A stretch of DNA of 64,000 bases from Sphingomicrobium nitratireducens (GCF_026157035.1 NZ_JANJZA010000002.1:1-64000), one strand, 5' to 3'; shown: positions 1-9,664, counted from the stretch's first letter. The notes: generated by a model not told the origin, from the letters alone. Numbers and translations are program-made.

Positions 1-3000
1 GCACCCCCGTCACCCGACACACGCGACTGGATCATCCCGCCGTCGTTCGTGAACACGAACGTCTCGGTCGTCGGGGTGACACCCGGACCCGAGCCCTCGA
101 CGAGGACGCCGTAGGCCATGGCGCTGCCGCCAACGTCCGCGGCGTCGCCGTTCGCGGTCCAGGCATCGACCATAATCGTGCCCGAGTTGGTGACGCTCGC
201 ATCGACCAGCGCACCGCGCAGGAGGATGCCCGCCGCCGAGGCGTTGGAGTAGGCGGTGTAGGTGGTCAGGGTCGATGCGATCGCCGTGCCCGGACCCGAG
301 GTCGTGAGCACCGGCGTCGTGGTCGAGCCGAGCGAGCCCGACGCGACCGCGGCGACGACGATATTGCCCGAGTTGACGATATCGCCCGACAGCGTGTCCG
401 GAACGAACGTGTCGTCCGTCGGCCCCGGCAGCGTACCGAAATCGATGTAGGAGCCTTCGGCGCCGACCATCATGCCCACCGCCGACGCGTTGGCGACACC
501 GGAGGACGCATTGGCGTGGCCCATCACTTCGATCAGCCCGCTATTGTCGAGATCGATCGTGCCGTTCGCGATCCGGCCCTCGTAGCCAGCCGCCCAGGCG
601 CGTGCCTCGCCGTCCCCGACGAGGGTCGCGTCGGCGTGCGCCGAAATCGTCCCGCTGTTGGAGAAGTTCATCGACCAGCTGGCCGTGGGGCTCGGGAATT
701 CCGCGCCGACCTGCTGGTCGACGCCGAGCGCACTCGCAACCGCATAGCCGAACGTGTCGCCCGAAGCAGTCGCCTGCGCACCGACTTCGACGTAGCCGCT
801 GTTGTAGAGCGACGCGACCGCGCCGGCATTGCCGTAGACCGACTGGTCGATGCCCGTCGCGTAGGCGCCGGCCTCGGGGCCGGTCGCCGCGCTGGCGAAG
901 GCCGACGCGAACGCCGAGATCGTGCCGCTGTTGCTGATCGAGCCGCTACCGAAGCCGGTCGTCCCCCAGACATACTGGGAAACGCCCGTCGCGTAGGCCA
1001 TGGCCTGCGCGTCGTCGTGCCCGACCGCCGACGCACTCGCCGACGCGGCGATATATCCGCCGTTGTAGATGAAGGCGAGCGCCGAGGTGCCCAGTACATA
1101 CTGGTTGATGCCGGTGGCGTAGGCATCGGCCTCCGCATAGTCGCCGGCATTGGCCGTGGCGACCGCCGTCGCGACGATTGCGCCGCTGTTCGAGATGGTG
1201 CCCGACGCTGCCCCGAGCGCACCGACATATTGGTCGACCGCCGACGCATAGGCATAGGCGTAGGCGTAGCCGAGATAGTCGGTCGTGGCCGTCTCGCCGA
1301 CGCCGACCACGGTCGTGGTCGACGCGGACGCGAATGCCATCGCGCTGGCGATGACGGTCCCGCTGTTGGCGATCACGCCGGCGATCGACGTGCCTTCCAT
1401 GTCCTGCCCGAGGCCCTGTTCGGCATCCGCGTTCGCATTCGCGAACATGGTGTCGGTCGAGTGCGCATCGGCCGCAACAAGAACGTAGCCGCTATTGGCC
1501 AGCAAGGCCGAGCCGCTGCCCGCGCCGATGAACTGCTCGAGGCCGCCATTGGCGTCGGCATCCGCCCCCACGCCCACGCCGTTCGCGGTCGCGAAGACCG
1601 AGACGGTCCCGCTGTTGCTGAGCAGCGCCGAGACGGTCGATCCGCCGACATATTGCGCGACGCCCGCGACATCGACGTCGGCTTCGCCCTCGGTCGCCGT
1701 GACCGAGGCCATGCCGTTCACCGAGATGACCCCGCCCTGGTAGAGGTTCGCCGTAATCGCCCCCGACCCGTAGGCCGACTGCTGCATGGCGATGCCGTCG
1801 GCATGGGCATAGCCGTAGTTCTCGTCACCGTTGACCTGCGCGGTCGCATCGATGTCCACGCTGCCCTGGTTGTCGAGGGTCACCACCATCATCCCCGAAG
1901 TGCCGTCGAGGTCGGCATACTGGTGGAGTCCGGACGCGTAGGCGAAGGCCAGCCCCAGGTTCGCGCCCGCCGAGGCGTGCGCCGAGACGGTCGCATTGTT
2001 GGTGAGGTTCGCCGAGATGTCGGTTCCCTCGACATACTGCTCCATCGCGCCCGTCGCGTAGGCTTCGGCACGCGCAGACACGCCGCCCGTCGCTTCGGCC
2101 ATCGCGATCAGCGAGACGAGGCCGTTATTGACCATCGAGGCGACCGCCGTACCCGACTGGTAGCCGACGAACTGGTTGATCCCGTCGAACGCCCTGGCGC
2201 GGGCGTATGCACTACCGAAATAGTTGGTGACGGACGAAGACGGTCCGGTCATCGACGTTGCGCTGCCGGTCGCTTCGGCGCTTGCGAACAGCGCGACGGT
2301 CGCATTGTTCACGAACGCGGCGCTCGCATCGGTCGCGATGACCGACTGGTAGATCGCGTCTTCGGCCGTCGCCAAGGCCGAGACGTTCAGGCCCTCGGCA
2401 ACCGCAGTCGCGTCGATGTCGATCATCGAGTTGTTGGTCATCACGCCGACGGCCGTCGACGCACTGATTTCCTGGTAGACGCCGGCACCGTAGGCCTGGG
2501 CATAGGCGCCGCTCGCGCCTGTCGCGTCGGCGAGCGCGTGGACGGACATCAACCCGTTGTTGACGAAGGTCGCCGCGGCCGAGTTGCCGCCAATATTCTG
2601 CCAGGCGAGCCAGCCGGATGCCACCGCATAGGCGTCGGCAGAATCCGAGCTAGTGGCAATCGCATCGGCGTCCGCCACGAGCGAGATGTTGCCGTCATTG
2701 GTGAGGTTGGCCCCCGCCGTGTAGGCATTGACGTCCTGGAGGATCACGCCCCACGCGATCGCGCTCGCATCGGCGTCGGTCCCGGCCGTCGCTTCCGCGA
2801 CGAACTCGGCGCTGATCGTACCGCTGTTGAGGAGGCCGGCATGCGCCGAGGCACCGTAGGCGCCCTGGTGGATCATCGCGTCGGTCCAGGTGCTACCCCC
2901 TTCCGCACTGGCGACACCCTCGCTCGCAGCATCGACACGCGCCACGGCGTGGATTTCGATGTTCCCGCTATTGTTCAAGTCCACGGAGACGCTCGAGCCT

Positions 3001-4247
3001 TCGGCCACCTGGAGGATCGCGCGGTCGAGTTCGGCTTCCGCGGTGCCGTTGAGGGCATTGGCGACGGCTTCGACGGTGACGTTGATCGACCCCTGGTTGT
3101 CGATCATGGCGACGGCCGTACTGCCGTTCGCAAATTGGTTAATCGCCGCACCGCCGGCATTGGTGACGAACGTATAACCGGTACCGGTGAAGGTGAATTC
3201 GTCCGTCGCGCCGATCTGCGCGTGGGCCTGGGCGAACGCCGCGCTGACGTCGGCAAAGGCGCCGACCGCGATCGAGGCGTCCGTGTCGTTGACGAGGCTG
3301 ACCGACGCGTCGAGGCCTTCGGCTTCCTGGTAGATGCCGTTCAGGATCTGCGCGTCACCCCATCCGCCAAGGCCGCCCGCATTGGCGATGGCGGACACGT
3401 CGATCGAGCCGAAGTTGACGATGTCGGCATCCGCGGTCGCACCCGAGGCGCCCTGATAGATGCCATTGTCGACACTGGCGTAGGCGATCCCTGCGAAGCC
3501 TTCCTGCGATGCAAAGGCGCCGACGCCGATCGCACCGTGATTGACGACATCGAGATCGGCCGTGCTGCCGCTGGCGTTCTGAAGAATGCCGAATTCGACC
3601 TCGGCGAACGCTTCGCTCGACGCGAGAGCGGTCGCGGCCACGATCAGCGATGCGTCCGTGGTCCCGGAGGCGGTTGCCGGTCCGACATAGACCGAAAGGT
3701 TGTTGTCGTCGCCCGCAAAGCCGCCCTGGTACACGCCGACGTCGACCACTGCGAGCGCGCTTTCGCCGCCGCTTGCATAGGCATGGATCAACATGTCGCC
3801 GTTGAAGTCGGCCGCCAGGTCGGCGGTACCTTCGGAAATGTAGGCGAGCTGCGAAATGCCCGTCTGGATGACCGCGATATCTCCGGCGATCGCGCCGATT
3901 TCCGCGTCGGTCGCGATGATCTGGAAATCGACCGTCCCGGTCCCGAAGATGAGCGCGAGTTGCTGGATCTCGCCTTCGCTCGTGCTGTCGACGGCCGCCG
4001 TCGCCCCGGCAACAACGCCGCAGAAGCCCGGCTCGTCGTCGCAGACATAGACCGTGTTGGCCGTGTCGGTCCCCCCGACCGCCCCGATCACGATGGTATC
4101 GGCGACCGTGCCCGTCCCGGAATAGGTGCCGGGATCGGGATGGGGGTGAACCGGCACGATCTGCGCCAGGGCATGGGTCGGGGCAAGGATCCCCACCGCC
4201 GCCAGAGAAACACCCGTGAGCAACGTGCTGCGCGTCTTGGTCGCCAT
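1..4247 (-). CDS. Giant repetitive secreted adhesin / autotransporter-like passenger (3' end outside window)
   Basis: An open frame of 1415 codons runs from ATG at 4247 to the window edge without a stop, so the C-terminus is missing. A GGGGA-type ribosome site precedes the ATG. Residues 1-28 form a signal peptide (basic start, hydrophobic core, ALA cleavage site before Gln29). C69 and C76 are the only cysteines I noticed. From about residue 230 to the edge there are some 26 degenerate units, each with a G(I/V)xQ segment and then N(S/N)G-x-(I/V)-x-(V/A)-x-A, rich in Ala, Gly, Ser, Thr, Asn and poor in Lys and Cys; average pitch is near 47 residues. Such repeats are typical of beta-helical passengers of surface adhesins and autotransporters. 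Whether a beta-barrel follows cannot be seen. It is separated by 283 nt from the upstream usp gene, so it probably has its own promoter. The strand is chosen because the signal peptide and repeats appear only here; the plus-strand reading is Arg-rich nonsense. Confidence 0.85.
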   Translation of the reverse strand, partial: MATKTRSTLLTGVSLAAVGILAPTHALAQIVPVHPHPDPGTYSGTGTVADTIVIGAVGGTDTANTVYVCDDEPGFCGVVAGATAAVDSTSEGEIQQLALIFGTGTVDFQIIATDAEIGAIAGDIAVIQTGISQLAYISEGTADLAADFNGDMLIHAYASGGESALAVVDVGVYQGGFAGDDNNLSVYVGPATASGTTDASLIVAATALASSEAFAEVEFGILQNASGSTADLDVVNHGAIGVGAFASQEGFAGIAYASVDNGIYQGASGATADADIVNFGSIDVSAIANAGGLGGWGDAQILNGIYQEAEGLDASVSLVNDTDASIAVGAFADVSAAFAQAHAQIGATDEFTFTGTGYTFVTNAGGAAINQFANGSTAVAMIDNQGSINVTVEAVANALNGTAEAELDRAILQVAEGSSVSVDLNNSGNIEIHAVARVDAASEGVASAEGGSTWTDAMIHQGAYGASAHAGLLNSGTISAEFVAEATAGTDADASAIAWGVILQDVNAYTAGANLTNDGNISLVADADAIATSSDSADAYAVASGWLAWQNIGGNSAAATFVNNGLMSVHALADATGASGAYAQAYGAGVYQEISASTAVGVMTNNSMIDIDATAVAEGLNVSALATAEDAIYQSVIATDASAAFVNNATVALFASAEATGSATSMTGPSSSVTNYFGSAYARARAFDGINQFVGYQSGTAVASMVNNGLVSLIAMAEATGGVSARAEAYATGAMEQYVEGTDISANLTNNATVSAHASAGANLGLAFAYASGLHQYADLDGTSGMMVVTLDNQGSVDIDATAQVNGDENYGYAHADGIAMQQSAYGSGAITANLYQGGVISVNGMASVTATEGEADVDVAGVAQYVGGSTVSALLSNSGTVSVFATANGVGVGADADANGGLEQFIGAGSGSALLANSGYVLVAADAHSTDTMFANANADAEQGLGQDMEGTSIAGVIANSGTVIASAMAFASASTTTVVGVGETATTDYLGYAYAYAYASAVDQYVGALGAASGTISNSGAIVATAVATANAGDYAEADAYATGINQYVLGTSALAFIYNGGYIAASASASAVGHDDAQAMAYATGVSQYVWGTTGFGSGSISNSGTISAFASAFASAATGPEAGAYATGIDQSVYGNAGAVASLYNSGYVEVGAQATASGDTFGYAVASALGVDQQVGAEFPSPTASWSMNFSNSGTISAHADATLVGDGEARAWAAGYEGRIANGTIDLDNSGLIEVMGHANASSGVANASAVGMMVGAEGSYIDFGTLPGPTDDTFVPDTLSGDIVNSGNIVVAAVASGSLGSTTTPVLTTSGPGTAIASTLTTYTAYSNASAAGILLRGALVDASVTNSGTIMVDAWTANGDAADVGGSAMAYGVLVEGSGPGVTPTTETFVFTNDGGMIQSRVSGDGG

Positions 4248-4265
4248 TTCTTCATTCCCCTGTTT

Positions 4266-4284
4266 GGGCCGTGATCAAGGGCCC
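4266..4284 (-). promoter_or_regulatory. Leader hairpin upstream of the adhesin gene
   Basis: GGGCC and GGCCC form a perfect 5-bp stem around a 9-nt loop, 19 to 37 nt upstream of the adhesin ATG. A second small hairpin (CCCC-GAAA-GGG) lies just further upstream near 4302-4313. They would fold in the mRNA leader and could affect stability or translation. Function is inference only. Confidence 0.25.
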
Positions 4285-4342
4285 GAATACACATGCGACT
4301 CCCCCGAAAGGGACGGAAAAGTCGCCATTACATCGCATCCCG

Positions 4343-4378
4343 CATAGGTCAGATGCGCGCAGTCCGCAATAACCTATG
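4343..4378. promoter_or_regulatory. Split 7-bp inverted repeat upstream of the adhesin gene
   Basis: CATAGGT at 4343-4349 and ACCTATG at 4372-4378 are exact inverted copies separated by 22 nt, in a comparatively AT-rich part of the gap between usp and the adhesin. They lie 96 to 131 nt upstream of the adhesin ATG, where a regulator could bind. I could not assign a convincing -35/-10 pair nearby. Confidence 0.25.
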
Positions 4379-4530
4379 TTAAGTAAAGGATCGCAACGGA
4401 TCGGACCGCAAGGCGCTGTAGAGGGGAGGAAAATCCAGATTGCGGGCCAGCGGCGTCAAATTGCGACGGTCACTCCATTCGAAACTGTTGCAAGAATGCG
4501 ACAGTTATCGTGCAGTGTCGCTGACCTCGC

Positions 4531-5364
4531 TTAGTGCGAGATGACGAGTGCGATCGGGCAGGCCTTGAGTAGGCTGCGCGTGACCCCGCCGAACAAGCGC
4601 TCGGTGATGCGACTGTGGCTGTAGCCGCCGGCCACGAGCAGGCCCGCCCCGATCCTTCGCGCATGGCTGACGAGCGTCTGGCTGACCTTGCCGCCTTCTT
4701 CGTCGATCGTGGAATAATCGGCGTGGACGTCGAGTCGCGAGAGATATTCCATCAGGCGCGTCGAGGGGTAGAGCCCGCGGTCGGCGTCGGCTTTCTCCTC
4801 GTCCTCGATCACGCGCACGACTTCGACCGAGCTGGCGAGCCTGAGCAGCCCCGCCGCGTCGCGCACCGCGTTGGCCGCTTCGTAGCTGCCGTCCCATGCG
4901 ATCATCGCAGGCCCCAGCGGATCGAACCGCGTCTCCTCGTCGCCGCGGATGAACAAGGGCGTGCGGGTCGAATGGAGGAGGTCGCCAAGCATCTGGGTCG
5001 GGCTCGACCGCCCGCCGCTGGCATGGGCGAGCCGCCCGGTAATGATCAGATCGGCAAGCGCGGCCCCGGCGGTCAGCGATCCCACGACCGAACCCGTGCG
5101 GCGGAAATAGTCCCAGCTGACGTCCTCGTTCTCCAGTAACTTGCGCACGCGCGCTTCGAGCGCGTCCTCGGCGTCGCGCAGCCGCTGCAGCCCTTGCCCG
5201 TCGACATCGATCCCGCCGAAGCTCTCGAATACGGCTTCGGCGTCTGCGGGGGTAATGTGCATCACATCGAGATGCGCATCGGCAGCCCGAGCGATGGCGA
5301 GCGCGTTCTCGACGCGCACATCGACCCGCTCGTCGTCCTGGACGTGGAGAAGGATGGTCTTCAC
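4531..5364 (-). CDS. Universal stress protein, tandem UspA domains
   Basis: A 277-residue protein starting at GTG 5364 (AAGGGG lies upstream). It has two UspA-type alpha/beta domains, about 1-145 and 150-277; the first begins with a MKTILLHV strand. The C-terminal domain ends with the nucleotide-loop signature AGGYSHSRITERLFGGVTR, the variant common in alphaproteobacterial Usp proteins. It begins only 6 nt after the fghA stop, so it looks like the last gene of the formaldehyde-detoxification operon. A role in stress survival is the family expectation; the specific ligand is unknown. Confidence 0.9.
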   Translation of the reverse strand: MKTILLHVQDDERVDVRVENALAIARAADAHLDVMHITPADAEAVFESFGGIDVDGQGLQRLRDAEDALEARVRKLLENEDVSWDYFRRTGSVVGSLTAGAALADLIITGRLAHASGGRSSPTQMLGDLLHSTRTPLFIRGDEETRFDPLGPAMIAWDGSYEAANAVRDAAGLLRLASSVEVVRVIEDEEKADADRGLYPSTRLMEYLSRLDVHADYSTIDEEGGKVSQTLVSHARRIGAGLLVAGGYSHSRITERLFGGVTRSLLKACPIALVISH

Positions 5365-5370
5365 GTGTCG

Positions 5371-6213
5371 CTACCCCTTCAATCGCTCAGCGTGCCAGCG
5401 GACATGGTCGGCCATGAAGCTGGAGATGAAATAGTAGCTGTGATCGTAGCCCGCCTGTCGCCTGAGTTCGAGGGGGATCTCGGCTTTCGCGCACGCCGCC
5501 TCCAGCGCAGCTGGCTTCAATTGCTCGTCGTAGAAGGGGTCGTCGGTGCCGATATCGACCAGCAGTTCGGGCAGCCGCGCCCCGTCCTCGATCAGGTGTA
5601 CCGCGTCGTGCGCGCGCCACGCGGCGCGGTCGGTGCCGAGGTAAAGCGAGAAGGCCTTTTCGCCCCACGGCACGGCGGCCGGATTGGCGATTGGCGCGAA
5701 GGCGGAGACGGAACGGAAGCGATCGGGATGGCGCAGCGCCACTGTGAGCGCACCGTGCCCGCCCATCGAATGGCCGGTGATGCCCTGCCGCACGATATCG
5801 ACCGGGAAATGCGCACCGACCAGCGCGGGAAGCTCCTCGGTGACGTAGGACCACATGCGGTAGTTTGCGGCCCACGGCTTCTGGATCGCATCGACATAGA
5901 AGCCCGCGCCCAGCCCGAAATCCCAAGCCTCGGCACTGTCGTCGGGAACGCCCTCGCCGCGCGGCGAGGTATCGGGCGCGACGAAGATGATGCCGTGCTC
6001 GGCGCAGGCCGCACGAAACTCGCCTTTCTCGGTGACGTTGGCATGGCTGCAGGTCAGCCCCGACAAGTACCACAGCACCGGCATCGTCTCGCCGTCGCGG
6101 TGGTCTGGGACGAACACCGAAAACGTCATCGATGTACCGGTGGTTCGCGCCTCGTGGCTGTAGACGCCCTGCGTTCCACCATGGCTCCTGTTGGTCGAGA
6201 CGCACTCGATCAT
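5371..6213 (-). CDS. fghA: S-formylglutathione hydrolase
   Basis: This 280-residue cytosolic esterase hydrolyses S-formylglutathione to formate and glutathione, the second step of glutathione-dependent formaldehyde oxidation. The alpha/beta-hydrolase nucleophile elbow GHSMGG places Ser149; the expected acid is in GTDDPFYDE (about D224/D225) and the His in GYDHSYYF (H258). Length matches the family (about 276-285). The ATG at 6213 overlaps the TGA of the upstream VOC gene (ATGA), which decides the start; the longer upstream reading is out of keeping with the family N-terminus. Its partner dehydrogenase lies upstream in the same operon. Confidence 0.95.
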   Translation of the reverse strand: MIECVSTNRSHGGTQGVYSHEARTTGTSMTFSVFVPDHRDGETMPVLWYLSGLTCSHANVTEKGEFRAACAEHGIIFVAPDTSPRGEGVPDDSAEAWDFGLGAGFYVDAIQKPWAANYRMWSYVTEELPALVGAHFPVDIVRQGITGHSMGGHGALTVALRHPDRFRSVSAFAPIANPAAVPWGEKAFSLYLGTDRAAWRAHDAVHLIEDGARLPELLVDIGTDDPFYDEQLKPAALEAACAKAEIPLELRRQAGYDHSYYFISSFMADHVRWHAERLKG

Positions 6214-6608
6214 ATCTTGATCGCTCCCATGAATTTCATCGCGCACAACTTGTTGCCGTCGGGATCTCGAAGGTAGGCGCGGTAGCAGCCGCCCTGTGCG
6301 CTGTCGTCGCGGATGCCGGGCGGGTCTTCGCAACTCGTCCCGCCATTCTCCAGCCCGGCGCGGTGCCAGGCATCGCCCTGCTCGGGACTGTCGACGGCGA
6401 AGCCGACGGTGATCCCGTTGCCCGGGTGTGCCGCTTCGCGGTCGCGCGGATCGCCGACCACGAGGAACATGCCGTCTTTTGCCCAGAACCAGCGATCACG
6501 CTCGACGTCCTTCCAGCTTTTCGCTCCGCCCAGTGCGGCGAAAAGAGCGTCGTAGAATTGCTTGGCGCGCGGCACGTCGTTGCTGCCGAGATGGACGTGG
6601 GTGAACAT
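6210..6608 (-). CDS. VOC (glyoxalase/bleomycin-resistance fold) family protein, second copy
   Basis: A 132-residue single VOC domain protein that begins MFTHVHLGSNDVPRAKQFYD, with the usual N-terminal His and the closing YLRDPDGNKLC strand. It resembles the neighbouring 127-residue VOC protein along its length, so the two look like a tandem duplication. It overlaps fghA by 4 nt and follows the other VOC gene by 27 nt. Location between the formaldehyde dehydrogenase and the S-formylglutathione hydrolase suggests a role with glutathione adducts, but the substrate cannot be read from sequence. Confidence 0.85.
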   Translation of the reverse strand: MFTHVHLGSNDVPRAKQFYDALFAALGGAKSWKDVERDRWFWAKDGMFLVVGDPRDREAAHPGNGITVGFAVDSPEQGDAWHRAGLENGGTSCEDPPGIRDDSAQGGCYRAYLRDPDGNKLCAMKFMGAIKI

Positions 6609-6635
6609 GGCTCGCCTCCTTCGATGGGCGGACGC

Positions 6636-7019
6636 TTACTCCTTCGGATAGCGGTAGTAACCGCATAGCTTGTTGCCGTCGGGATCGCGCAGGTAGGCCA
6701 GATAGAGTTTCCCGAACCCGCCGTCGCGAACGCCGGGAGGATCCTCGATCGACGTGCCGCCATTGGCAATGCCGGCGGCATGCCACGCATCGACTTGCTC
6801 GGGGCTGGTCGCATCGAAGCCGATGGTCGACCCGTTGCCGTGACTGCACACCTCGCCGTCTCGCGGGGGCGCGATCCCGAACGAGCCTGTGCGGGTCATC
6901 CACCAGGTCGATTTCCCGAAATCCCGACCCGGCCTAACTCCCAGCGCGCCGAGCGTCGCATCGTAGAATTTCTGCGCGCGGTCGCGGTCGCTGCACCCGA
7001 GCATCACGTGGCTGAACAT
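6636..7019 (-). CDS. VOC (glyoxalase/bleomycin-resistance fold) family protein, first copy
   Basis: A 127-residue VOC domain protein; the start is ATG 7019 (MFSHVMLGCSDRDRAQKFYD), 11 nt after the adhC stop, with GGAGGCGC just upstream. Shared features with the downstream paralogue are the N-terminal (S/T)HV strand, the NGGTS and EDPPGVRD segments and YLRDPDGNKLCGYY. Residues upstream of Met7019 in the same frame are the antisense-like tail of adhC and are excluded. It is probably an enzyme or binding protein for a glutathione-linked or electrophilic compound; the exact reaction is unknown. Confidence 0.85.
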   Translation of the reverse strand: MFSHVMLGCSDRDRAQKFYDATLGALGVRPGRDFGKSTWWMTRTGSFGIAPPRDGEVCSHGNGSTIGFDATSPEQVDAWHAAGIANGGTSIEDPPGVRDGGFGKLYLAYLRDPDGNKLCGYYRYPKE

Positions 7020-7030
7020 CGATGCGCCTC

Positions 7031-8137
7031 CTAGTAGACCACGACCGAACGAATCGACTTGCCCTCGTGCATCAGGTCGAAACCCTTGTTGATCTCGTCG
7101 AGGGTGAGGATGTGGGTGATCATCGGGTCGATCTGGATCTTGCCGTCCAGATACCACTTCACGATTTCCGGCACGTCGCTACGGCCTTTCGCGCCGCCGA
7201 ACGCCGTGCCTTTCCAGGTGCGGCCGGTGACGAGCTGGAACGGGCGGGTCGATATTTCCGCGCCCGCGGGGGCGACGCCGATGATGACGCTCTCACCCCA
7301 GCCCTTGTGGCAGCATTCCAGCGCCTGGCGCATCACGTCGACATTGCCGGTCGCATCGAAGCTATAGTCCGCGCCACCGTCGGTCAGCTTGTAGAGCGTG
7401 TACATGACATCATCGACTTCCTTCGGATTGACGAAGTCGGTCATGCCGAACTTGCGGCCCCATTCTTCCTTGTCGTTGTTGATGTCGACGCCGACGATCT
7501 GCTTCGCGCCCGCCATCTTGGCGCCCTGGATGACATTGAGACCGATCCCGCCCAATCCGAACACGACGACGCGCGCGCCTTCCTCGACCTTGGCGGTGTT
7601 GAGCACCGCGCCGATACCGGTGGTCACCCCGCAGCCGACGTAGCAGGCCTTGTCGAAGGGTGCGGTCGGGTCGATCTTCGCGACCGCGATCTCGGGCAGC
7701 ACGGTGAAGTTCGAGAAGGTCGAACAGCCCATATAATGGTAGATCGTCTCGCCCTTGTACGAGAAGCGGCTGGTCCCGTCGGGCATCACGCCCTTGCCTT
7801 GTGTCGCGCGCAGCGCCTCGCACAGGTTGGTCTTGCCGCTGGTGCACATCTTACACTTGCCGCATTCGGGGATGTAGAGCGGGATGACGTGGTCGTCGGG
7901 TTTGACGAGACTCACGCCCGGCCCCACCTCGCGCACGATCCCCGCACCCTCGTGGCCGAGGATGCAGGGGAACAGTCCCTCGCTGTCGAACCCGTCCAAG
8001 GTGTAGGCGTCGGTGTGGCAGATCCCGGTCGCCATGATCTCGACCAGAACCTCGCCTTCCTTGGGTCCTTCGAGGTCGAGTTCGACGACTTCGAGCGGTT
8101 GCTTTTCGGCAAACGCGACGGCGGCGCGGGTCTTCAT
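7031..8137 (-). CDS. frmA: S-(hydroxymethyl)glutathione dehydrogenase / class III alcohol dehydrogenase
   Basis: A 368-residue zinc enzyme that oxidises S-(hydroxymethyl)glutathione, formed spontaneously from formaldehyde and glutathione, to S-formylglutathione with NAD+. Catalytic zinc ligands are visible at C40, H62 (GHEGAG) and C169; the structural zinc is held by C92, C95, C98 and C106. The Rossmann motif GLGGIG is at 194-199. Length and ends match the class III family (adhC/flhA/frmA). A GAAGGAG site precedes ATG 8137, which overlaps the putP stop codon (ATGA). Together with fghA it makes a complete route from formaldehyde to formate. Confidence 0.97.
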   Translation of the reverse strand: MKTRAAVAFAEKQPLEVVELDLEGPKEGEVLVEIMATGICHTDAYTLDGFDSEGLFPCILGHEGAGIVREVGPGVSLVKPDDHVIPLYIPECGKCKMCTSGKTNLCEALRATQGKGVMPDGTSRFSYKGETIYHYMGCSTFSNFTVLPEIAVAKIDPTAPFDKACYVGCGVTTGIGAVLNTAKVEEGARVVVFGLGGIGLNVIQGAKMAGAKQIVGVDINNDKEEWGRKFGMTDFVNPKEVDDVMYTLYKLTDGGADYSFDATGNVDVMRQALECCHKGWGESVIIGVAPAGAEISTRPFQLVTGRTWKGTAFGGAKGRSDVPEIVKWYLDGKIQIDPMITHILTLDEINKGFDLMHEGKSIRSVVVY

Positions 8138-9588
8138 GTGGGGGCTCCTTCAGTCGTTGGTCTCGTCGCCAGGCTCACCAGCCAGATGGCGATCCAGGCG
8201 GCGATAAAACCGGGGACGATTTCGTAGACGATGCCGACGTCGAAGGCGATCCACGCCATCACGACCGCCGCACCCGTCACCAGCCCCGCGACCGCGCCCG
8301 CGCCGGTCATCCGCTTCCACGTCAGCGACAGGATGATGAGCGGGCCGAAGGCGGCGCCGAAGCCCGCCCACGCGTTGGCGACGAGGCCGAGCACCTTGCT
8401 GTCGGGGTCGCTCGCGATGACGATGGCGGCGAGTGCCACCAGCGCGACGCAGATGCGGCCGACATTGACGCTCTCGCGCTCGCCCGCTTCCTTACGGAAG
8501 AAGAGCTTGTAGAAATCCTCGGTCAGCGAGGAGGAGGCGACCAGAAGCTGCGAGGAAATCGTGGACATGATCGCGGCGAGCAGCGCGGCCAGCAGGAAAC
8601 CGGTCACCAGCGGGTGGAACAGGAGGTTGGCGAGAACGATGAAGATCGTCTCGGGATCCTCGACAACGAGGCCATTGCGCTCGACATAGGCGCGGCCCGC
8701 GAGCCCGATCCCGATCGCACCGAGGAGCGCCACCCCCATCCAGGTCATGCCGATCGTGCGCGCGGTGGCGACCGCCTCGACGCTGCGCACCGCCATGAAG
8801 CGCACGATGATGTGCGGCTGGCCGAAATAGCCCAGCCCCCATGTGACCGCGCTGATGAAGCCGAGCAGGGTCAGGCCCTGCGTGAGACTGAGAAACCCTT
8901 CCACCGGGACCTCGGCGAGCGAACCGCCCGCGCTTCCGCCCGGCCCGAACATCACGACCAGCGGCATTACGACGAGCGCGGTGACCATGATCAAGCCTTG
9001 CACGAAATCGGTCAGGCTGACCGCGAGGAAGCCGCCGACCATCGTGTAGGCGAGCACGACCAGCGCGGTCACCCAGATGCCGAGCATGTAGTCGCTCAAG
9101 CCGAGGCCGGGCAGCAGCCCCGCGAAGCTGGTCGCGAACAACTTGCCGCCGCCCACCAGCCCGGCGGCCGTGTAGACCGAGAAGAAGATGACGACGATCA
9201 ACGCGCTGACGACGCGAAGTGCGGTCGCCTTGTCGGGGAAACGGTTGGCGAGGAATTCGGGGATGGTGAGCGCGTTGCCCAGTTTCTCGGTCTGGGCGCG
9301 AAGGCGCGGCGCAACCACGATCCAGTTGACCAATGCGCCCACGAACAGGCCGATCCCGATCCACGCCTCCACCAGCCCCGCCGCGTAGAGCGCACCGGGC
9401 AGCCCCAGCAGCAGCCAACCGGACATGTCGGACGCACCCGCCGAGAGCGCGGCGACCGCGGGATGGAGGTTTCGACCGGCAAGGAGGTACCCCTCGCTCG
9501 TATCGGTCGACCGCTTCCAGGCCCATAGGCCGATGGCGATCATCAGGAGAAAATAGAGGGCGAGCGAGATCAGGGTGCCTGTTTGCAT
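8134..9588 (-). CDS. putP: Sodium/proline symporter (SSS family)
   Basis: A 484-residue integral membrane transporter of the sodium:solute symporter family with about 12-13 hydrophobic segments. The N-terminal pattern (a first helix, then AGR, then [20 protein letters not shown]) is characteristic of PutP proline carriers. The ATG at 9588 is preferred over a TTG seven codons upstream. The stop overlaps the start of the formaldehyde dehydrogenase gene by 4 nt, so the two are likely cotranscribed, an unusual pairing. Substrate assignment to proline is by family resemblance. Confidence 0.88.
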   Translation of the reverse strand: MQTGTLISLALYFLLMIAIGLWAWKRSTDTSEGYLLAGRNLHPAVAALSAGASDMSGWLLLGLPGALYAAGLVEAWIGIGLFVGALVNWIVVAPRLRAQTEKLGNALTIPEFLANRFPDKATALRVVSALIVVIFFSVYTAAGLVGGGKLFATSFAGLLPGLGLSDYMLGIWVTALVVLAYTMVGGFLAVSLTDFVQGLIMVTALVVMPLVVMFGPGGSAGGSLAEVPVEGFLSLTQGLTLLGFISAVTWGLGYFGQPHIIVRFMAVRSVEAVATARTIGMTWMGVALLGAIGIGLAGRAYVERNGLVVEDPETIFIVLANLLFHPLVTGFLLAALLAAIMSTISSQLLVASSSLTEDFYKLFFRKEAGERESVNVGRICVALVALAAIVIASDPDSKVLGLVANAWAGFGAAFGPLIILSLTWKRMTGAGAVAGLVTGAAVVMAWIAFDVGIVYEIVPGFIAAWIAIWLVSLATRPTTEGAPT

Positions 9589-9664
9589 GGGCTGCGACCC
9601 TAGGCGCAAAATTCTGCTTGGCTAGTGCTTGCGTGGAAAGCGGGCTTCCGCCAGTCTCCGCGCC

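Noticed and set aside
1-4247. CRISPR array or tandem DNA repeat in the left region
   Set aside because: Repeats are at the protein level with diverged DNA and no fixed spacer length.
516-4274. 1252-codon plus-strand ORF
   Set aside because: It is antisense to the signal-peptide-bearing repeat protein and consists of Arg/Asp/Val-rich low-information sequence caused by GC-rich codons; no domain or signal peptide.
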